NCBI GenBank assembly: GCA_016946835.1
Contig: JACVTC010000418.1
Location: 1-30,305 of the forward strand
Reading direction: 5' to 3'
DNA: 30,305 nt
From: Neocallimastix lanati (nom. inval.)
Lineage: Eukaryota; Neocallimastigomycota; Neocallimastigomycetes; Neocallimastigales; Neocallimastigaceae
This document shows positions 25,801-30,305 of this stretch, piece by piece (position 1 is the stretch's first letter; the number at the start of each line of letters is the position of its first letter). The position numbers and the translations under genes are program-made. Below the pieces are notes generated by a model. The model saw only the letters and a list, made by a program, of their open reading frames with translations, was not told the origin of the DNA and did not search any database.

Positions 25801-26872
25801 TTGTTAGTAGCAAGACGGATGCGACCACAGCTTATACCAATTGGTTCAAAGTTTCTTGGAATTTTGTCTAAATATTTTCGAGTTATTATATTTAGATTAC
25901 TACAAGAGTCGATTAAGAGTTTACCTTTAATGCCTTCAACTGTGCAGTCAATATCATCCTCTTGGATTTCCTTTCTATTACTTTTGTAAGAGTGGTCTAC
26001 GTTATTGACCATGACTGTCATAGCAGTAATATTTTCTACTGCTCCCGCTATTTTATCTTTCTTAACTAACTTTAGCCCCTGAGAAACTTGAGATCTAATT
26101 TGGGGTGAAGAATTTATTAATTGTCCGAATGTGATGTTACATCTTATATTATTTAAATCTTTTAAGACATCATATTCTTCTTGATCCTCTAACATTTGAA
26201 TTTTCCGTTTAACTTTAGGGGTGGAGATTTTCTTTTCCGTATTTCCTTCTTCCATTAACTTTTCAATTGTTTCTATTTCTTTGAGGTTTTCTAAGTCCTC
26301 TAGGTCGTCACCTATATTTATTATTGGGGTTGTTTCTTCTTTATTTGTAGATTTTACATTAGATTTGATTTTTGGTTCAATGCTTATACTTCCTCTCTCT
26401 TTATCACGAGCTTCTTTAGCCTTAGCCTTTTCTTTATTATTTCTTGGTTGGGCTATAAAGGAAGTATGTAGTTGCTTTTCAGCTGGCTTTGGGGATTTAT
26501 TTCCAATTCTCTTTCTCTCTTCTTCCGAAGTGCGGGGGTTGCTATTGGTCTAGGATTATTTTTCAAACTTTTGTATTCACGATTTTCATAGTTTTCTATA
26601 GTATCATCTACTTTTTCTATTTTTCTTTTTGCAGCCGCCACAGTAAAATTGGTTGCATTTAGATTTTCTTCCTCATCTGGGTCATAATTTATTTCATAAA
26701 GACTATTAATATTACAACTTCTATTATTGTTTTCTGAGTTCGTTTCTTCCTCACTACCAATTTTATTTACTGTCAGAACATCTGGGAAGGAAATCTCTTT
26801 ATTAGGGTGAAATTGAATTGAAGCTAATTTTTTTGTTCCGGGAGTGCTTCTACTCCCGACTATTGATTTAAA
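22824..26872 (-). pseudogene. pol: R4 pol with a frameshift in its N-terminal part
   Basis: Two frames together cover the equivalent of R2 Pol. The N-terminal frame runs from the slip site (26866-26872) to a stop at 26453 and carries a segment like R2 residues 19-40 (NNPRPIATPALRKK). The main frame holds everything else to the stop at 22824, and its similarity to R2 begins inside the GA-rich stretch near 26512-26530, where the frame is lost. From its first ATG (26255, 1143 residues): protease D-S-C at 116-118; RT FIDD at 470-473; RNase H D619 (RTDAS); integrase H805, H809, C839, C842; D871, D930, E966 (DD35E); GPL instead of GPF at 1103-1105. The enzyme domains look intact, but frameshifted ribosomes should terminate before reaching them. 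Confidence 0.85.
26820..26872 (-). promoter_or_regulatory. R4 gag-pol -1 ribosomal frameshift signal (slip site plus pseudoknot)
   Basis: In gag phase the minus strand reads T TTA AAT at 26866-26872, one codon before the TAG stop. After 7 nt stem 1 is CGGGAG with CTCCCG (26853-26858 with 26839-26844), loop TAGAAGCA. Loop bases GAAGC can pair with GCTTC at 26820-26824 across a 14-nt A-rich loop. The signal is preserved although gag and pol carry frameshifts. Confidence 0.9.
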
Positions 26873-27773
26873 GGCATATTGTGGTTTTGATTGAAGTACT
26901 TTCTTTTGTTTTCTTGAATAATGGACTGAAGTTTAGGACAATGATTACTGTAATGACCTTTTTCTTCACAATAGAAACAAGTTTTAATAGTTAAATGTTT
27001 CATTTTACTAGTAAGATCTTCCCTTTCAACATCTACATTAGTTCTCTTTAGTTCTTCGGACTCTAATTTCTTATTATAAGGTATAGAGGGAGAATTTCGT
27101 TTGAAGGTATTATTACTATTATAATTGTTTCGATGGTAATTCTCTTGATTTGTAAGTCGGGTTTGGTTAATCATTAATCTATCTACCTTTTCAGCGGCTT
27201 CATAAGCTTGTTTTAAAGAAATATCATCTTGTAAGGAGACTCTTTTCCATGCTTCTTCATTGTTTCTTAAAGAATCCACGTAATCTAGAACACTTACTTG
27301 CTTCTTATGCTTCTTGTCTAGTTTCAAGTATAAAGATCTAAAGCGTGTGTTAAAATCTTTCACTTTTTCATTACGTTTTATTCTTAGGGAACGTATTTCT
27401 CTTACTAATAAATTCTGATCTTCCTTAATGCCATAAAACGTCTCTAATGCATCAATAATCTCTGAGAATGTAGGATAAGAAGTATCATTTTCGTCGTTAC
27501 TTTCATTGTCACTTTCATCATTATCTTCATCTTCATCATCACTATCATAGTTATCCAAATTATTCTTCAATTCTTGAATTACCTTCCTCGGTTCACCCGT
27601 AGATGTTAAAACGCATGCAATAAATATTTTCTTTGGATTAGTAACTTCTTCAAGCTCAATCCATAATTGTATTTCTGAGGCCCAAGTCTTAATATCTAAG
27701 TTATCCTTGGTTAATTTTTCAATATCTTTGAGTCCTTTTTCAAAGATTTGAAATCTATTTCCTGGTTAGTCAT
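26860..27773 (-). pseudogene. gag: R4 gag with a frameshift near its start
   Basis: Similarity to R2 Gag begins at an ATG at 27773 but the frame changes at a run of five A residues (27736-27740 on the plus strand, T). Downstream the gag frame is open to the TAG at 26860, with no ATG until far inside. It retains the acidic Asp/Glu/Ser/Asn run, the core block YGIKEDQNLL and LRIKRNEK, and a CCHC knuckle CFYCEEKGHYSNHC ending about 25 codons before the stop. The change looks like loss of one base in a homopolymer. A sequencing error there would give the same picture. Confidence 0.85.
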
Positions 27774-27884
27774 CTTTGATAATAAAAAATGTATTAATAA
27801 ATATTCCAACTTAATAAAAAAAATTTTCTTTTTCTTTATATAGAGTAATTATTATTGATTTTATAATATAATATAAATTAATTT

Positions 27885-27951
27885 TAGACTCAAAAATCCT
27901 TTTGACAGTCTATTCCTCCTATAGTAGACCCGAAATTCTTTCGACAGTCTA
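27885..27951 (-). repeat. Two bulged hairpins in the R4 leader
   Basis: Unit 1 (27885-27912): outer arms TAGACT and AGTCTA, inner CAAAA and TTTTG, with AC (GU in the RNA) bulged between them. Unit 2 (27925-27951): outer TAGAC and GTCTA, inner CGAAA and TTTCG, with the same AC bulge. This is the same fold as the R2 array with different paired bases. They lie about 110-190 nt upstream of the gag ATG. Confidence 0.75.
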
Positions 27952-28539
27952 TAATTAAAATTAAGAAATATAAAATAAATATAATCCAGTTATTCCCAAC
28001 TGCTAATTATATATCTAAGAATCAAAAATAAAAATTTTTTTTTTTTTTTTTTTTTTTTTTATTATTATTTCATTTGCATATATTATAATTAAATAAAATA
28101 TTCGAAACCCGCAGGTCGTCTCTCTACGATTTTCAACCTCGATCTTAGAACCGTCAATTATAAATAAAGTTTTCTATTGTGCCTACCAATTGAAACATGG
28201 AATTTACGGCTTTTTCAATATCCAACTTACTGGTAATTTATAATCTTATTCTAAAACCCTTTACTCTCTCGCTTCTACAAGAGACTTCCCTATTCTACTC
28301 TCTTTTATTTAATTATTTTTATATTTTTACACAACCTCTACTCAGTATACCGTTGTGAAAATACTATATGCAAATATATAGTAATTATAAGAATTTTATA
28401 TTTTATATATCACAATTAATAAACTAAAATTTTAATATTTTTTTTTTATAGTTATAATTAATAAAAAAAAATTTTTCTTTTTTTTTTCTTTTTTTTTCTT
28501 TTTATAATATTTATCTTTCCTTACTTTTATTTCTTATAT
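27952..28539 (-). other. R4 5' untranslated leader
   Basis: No gene is seen. A GC-richer block at about 28100-28350 is flanked by A/T sequence and T-runs (28034-28060, 28480-28500). I could not align this block with the R1/R2 conserved block. Confidence 0.55.
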
Positions 28540-28556
28540 CCCCGATATCTCCACCA
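28540..28556 (-). other. R4 primer binding site (tRNA-type)
   Basis: The minus strand reads TGGTGGAGATATCGGGG, identical to R2, with a 7-nt gap (28557-28563) to the LTR. Identity of the site while the LTRs differ shows both families use the same tRNA primer. Confidence 0.85.
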
Positions 28557-28563
28557 TTTCTAA

Positions 28564-29277
28564 TGTTCGGTTATATAAGAAATAAAAGGATTACAATAAA
28601 TACACTTTATTTTGATAATTTTTTTTTTTTTTTTTTTTTTTATGTTTATTTGTTTTGTGTTTATTTGTTATATTTTTTTTTTTTAAACTAATAAGAAAAT
28701 TAATTATTACAATTATTTATTAAACAATATAATTTTTTTTTTTTTATTTTTATATAACTAAATAAAAACATTTATTAAATTATGCACTAAACTAAATAAA
28801 TTTACTTAATAATATTAACTAAACTATATAACTAAAATTTAATTAAATAACTAACTATCAAAACTAAACTATTTAAAACTAAACAAACTAAACTATTTAA
28901 AACTAAAATTTTTTTTTTTTTTTTTTTTTTTTTATAAGAACTAAACTATTTAAAAACTAACTAAAAATAGTTTTATTATTAATTTTATTTTTATTATTTT
29001 AATTTTGTTAGTAATCTTATTATAATCTAAGGAAAGATTCTCCTTTTTTTTTATTGAGTAGACATAGGTCTATTATACTTTTTTCAATTTATTTTTAATT
29101 GTACAAGCCTCAATAAAAAAAAGAGTTTGAATTAAAATTAGGATTTTTGAAATTGATTTTAATAATTATTCAATATATTTTATATTTATTAAGAGTATAA
29201 TTGAATAAATATGATAAAATCTTTTCGAAAACGTTAGAAAGTCATTACTAATAATTTTAAATTTTATTAGTAAAAAA

Positions 29278-29318
<41 letters not shown>

Positions 29319-29589
29319 TATATATTAATAATCAACCAATATTTTTATTTTAATTATTTAGAATTTTCTAAAAATTTATAGAATTTATTTAAGGGATTCT
29401 TAATATAGAAATCTTTTAGAAACTTTTAGAAAAATAATAATATTTACTATCAATATTTTAGAATTTCCATGAAAGAAGAATATAGGAAAGTTTAGTTTAA
29501 TAAGAAATCAATAATAATTATAATTGGAATATTTGTAATATATTATGAAAATTATTACAATTTAATAATTATTGTTTTGTTCTTTTTCA
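28564..29589 (-). repeat. R4 5' LTR
   Basis: 1026 bp, TGTTCGG to CTTTTTCA, partner of 21781-22800. Its right end is 14 bp from tRNA-Val copy B, and the element is transcribed away from the tRNA. Confidence 0.92.
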
Positions 29590-29603
29590 GAACCTCAACG
29601 AAT

Positions 29604-29676
29604 ATCCAAATAGTGTAGTGGTTATCACGTTTGCTTTACACGCAAAAGGTCTCCGGTTCGAACCCGGGTTTGGGTA
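29604..29676 (+). tRNA. tRNA-Val (anticodon UAC), copy B
   Basis: Identical over 73 nt to the gene at 14258-14330, with the same anticodon loop TTTACAC, box B GGTTCGAAC and discriminator A at 29676. A Pol III terminator of five T residues is at 29686-29690. The R4 5' LTR ends 14 bp upstream, so native upstream sequence is displaced by 7.8 kb of element. Confidence 0.97.
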
Positions 29677-29685
29677 TGATGTATA

Positions 29686-29690
29686 TTTTT
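29686..29690 (+). terminator. Pol III terminator of tRNA-Val copy B
   Basis: Five T residues begin 10 nt after the last tRNA base, as in copy A. Confidence 0.75.
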
Positions 29691-29737
29691 ATTTGTATTT
29701 TAAGTATATATAATTTTTCTTTTATATATATCAATTA

Positions 29738-29754
29738 TGTTACGGTTCGTAACA
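29738..29754. other. Perfect 7-bp inverted repeat downstream of tRNA-Val copy B
   Basis: TGTTACG, GTT, CGTAACA, the same as at 14392-14408 in copy A. It falls within the duplicated segment, so its presence here does not by itself show selection. Confidence 0.45.
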
Positions 29755-30305
29755 ATTTTTGGATTATAATATTTTAACACTTCAAGAAATTAAATAAATA
29801 AATAAATATTTGTTTTATATAATTTTTATTAAAATTATTTCAAATTAAAAAATTAAAAAAAAAATGTTTTTTTTTTATTAATTACTATCCTCTTAAAAAG
29901 TTATTTTAGAATTACATGTATTTATATTTTTTTTTACATTTAAAATTTGTTAAACCTATCTAAAATATTTTCTAAATATTTCTAACTAATTAAATTATTT
30001 TTTCCTAAAAATTTATTTTTGTAAAATTTCCTATTTATATATGTTTTTTTTTTTTTTAAAATTTAATTTAATATTTTTTTATACTATTTGATTATTTTCC
30101 TAATTTTTATTTTATAATTTTTATACAATTTAATTGTTAATATAAATTGAATTAATATATTTTAACTAAATATACCTTAAAAATAATAAACAATATTTAT
30201 TTTAAATACATATTATTTAGAAATATTAGTAATTTAAAATTATTTAACTATTTAGTTTATTATTTACATAAATAAAAATACTAACTTTTAATTAAAAATA
30301 TACTT

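Larger units (their letters stand above)
21781..29589 (-). mobile_element. R4: degenerate sister family of R2 (Ty3/gypsy-type)
   Basis: The 7.8-kb element has the R2 organisation and clearly homologous Gag and Pol, but unrelated-looking LTRs of 1020 and 1026 bp with several substitutions and indels between them. It shares with R2 the 17-nt primer site, the frameshift pseudoknot, the GGGCATCT 3' junction and hairpins in the leader. It sits 14 bp upstream of tRNA-Val copy B with a 4-bp duplication (GAAC at 21777-21780 and 29590-29593). Frameshifts in gag and pol and the LTR divergence mark it as older than R2 and R3. Confidence 0.92.
29590..30041. repeat. Host segment copy B (tRNA-Val plus downstream flank)
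   Basis: 452 bp, nearly identical to 14244-14699. It starts with GAAC, the right target duplication of R4 (29590-29593). Where copy A passes into the R3 LTR, copy B continues into a T-run and A/T sequence, which is presumably the native continuation. Confidence 0.9.

Overview
The window is almost entirely LTR retrotransposon DNA of the Ty3/gypsy superfamily, in an extremely AT-rich eukaryotic nuclear genome. Four elements (called R1 to R4 here, left to right) all lie on the minus strand, around two copies of one tRNA-Val(UAC) gene. Non-coding DNA is nearly pure A/T with T-runs up to about 49 bases, and the proteins are rich in Asn and Lys and use the standard code. This suits an anaerobic gut fungus (Neocallimastigomycota) best. 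A dictyostelid-like amoeba is the main alternative. This is inference from composition and element type; no database search was possible.

Layout. 1-4561: R1, partial, its 3' part cut by the window edge (pol fragment, gag, long leader, probable 5' LTR). 4562-6145: AT-rich flank with a GC-rich hairpin and a probable LTR relic. 6146-14242: R2, complete, with 847/848 bp LTRs that appear to differ only in one T-run, and intact gag and pol. 14244-14699: host DNA with tRNA-Val copy A. 14700-21725: R3, complete, 735 bp LTRs with one substitution noticed, a Tf1/sushi-like chromovirus. 21726-21780: 55 bp of other flank. 21781-29589: R4, a sister family of R2 with diverged 1020/1026 bp LTRs and frameshifts in gag and pol. 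29590-30041: tRNA-Val copy B with the same downstream flank as copy A. 30042-30305: AT-rich, nothing recognised.

How the genes work together. Each element encodes Gag and, in the -1 frame, Pol (protease, reverse transcriptase, RNase H, integrase). All four have a canonical -1 frameshift heptamer (TTTAAAT, TTTAAAC or AAAAAAC) just before the gag stop codon. In R1, R2 and R4 the heptamer is followed, after exactly 7 nt, by a GC-rich 6-bp stem with an 8-nt loop. That loop can pair downstream to make an H-type pseudoknot, and both stems show compensatory changes between elements. The pol reading frames therefore begin at the slip sites, not at the first internal Met.

Priming and targeting differ by lineage. 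R2 and R4 have a 17-nt tRNA-type primer binding site set 6-7 nt from the LTR, and they inserted 15 and 14 bp upstream of the two tRNA-Val copies with 4-bp target duplications, like Ty3. R3 has no tRNA-type site: the 10 nt next to its 5' LTR are complementary to a sequence in its own LTR 37 nt downstream of a TATA box, as in Tf1 self-priming. R3 lies where the two tRNA-Val segments meet and lacks a target duplication, suggesting LTR-LTR recombination. The leaders of R1, R2 and R4 hold unusual structured RNA, including a seven-unit array of bulged hairpins in R2.
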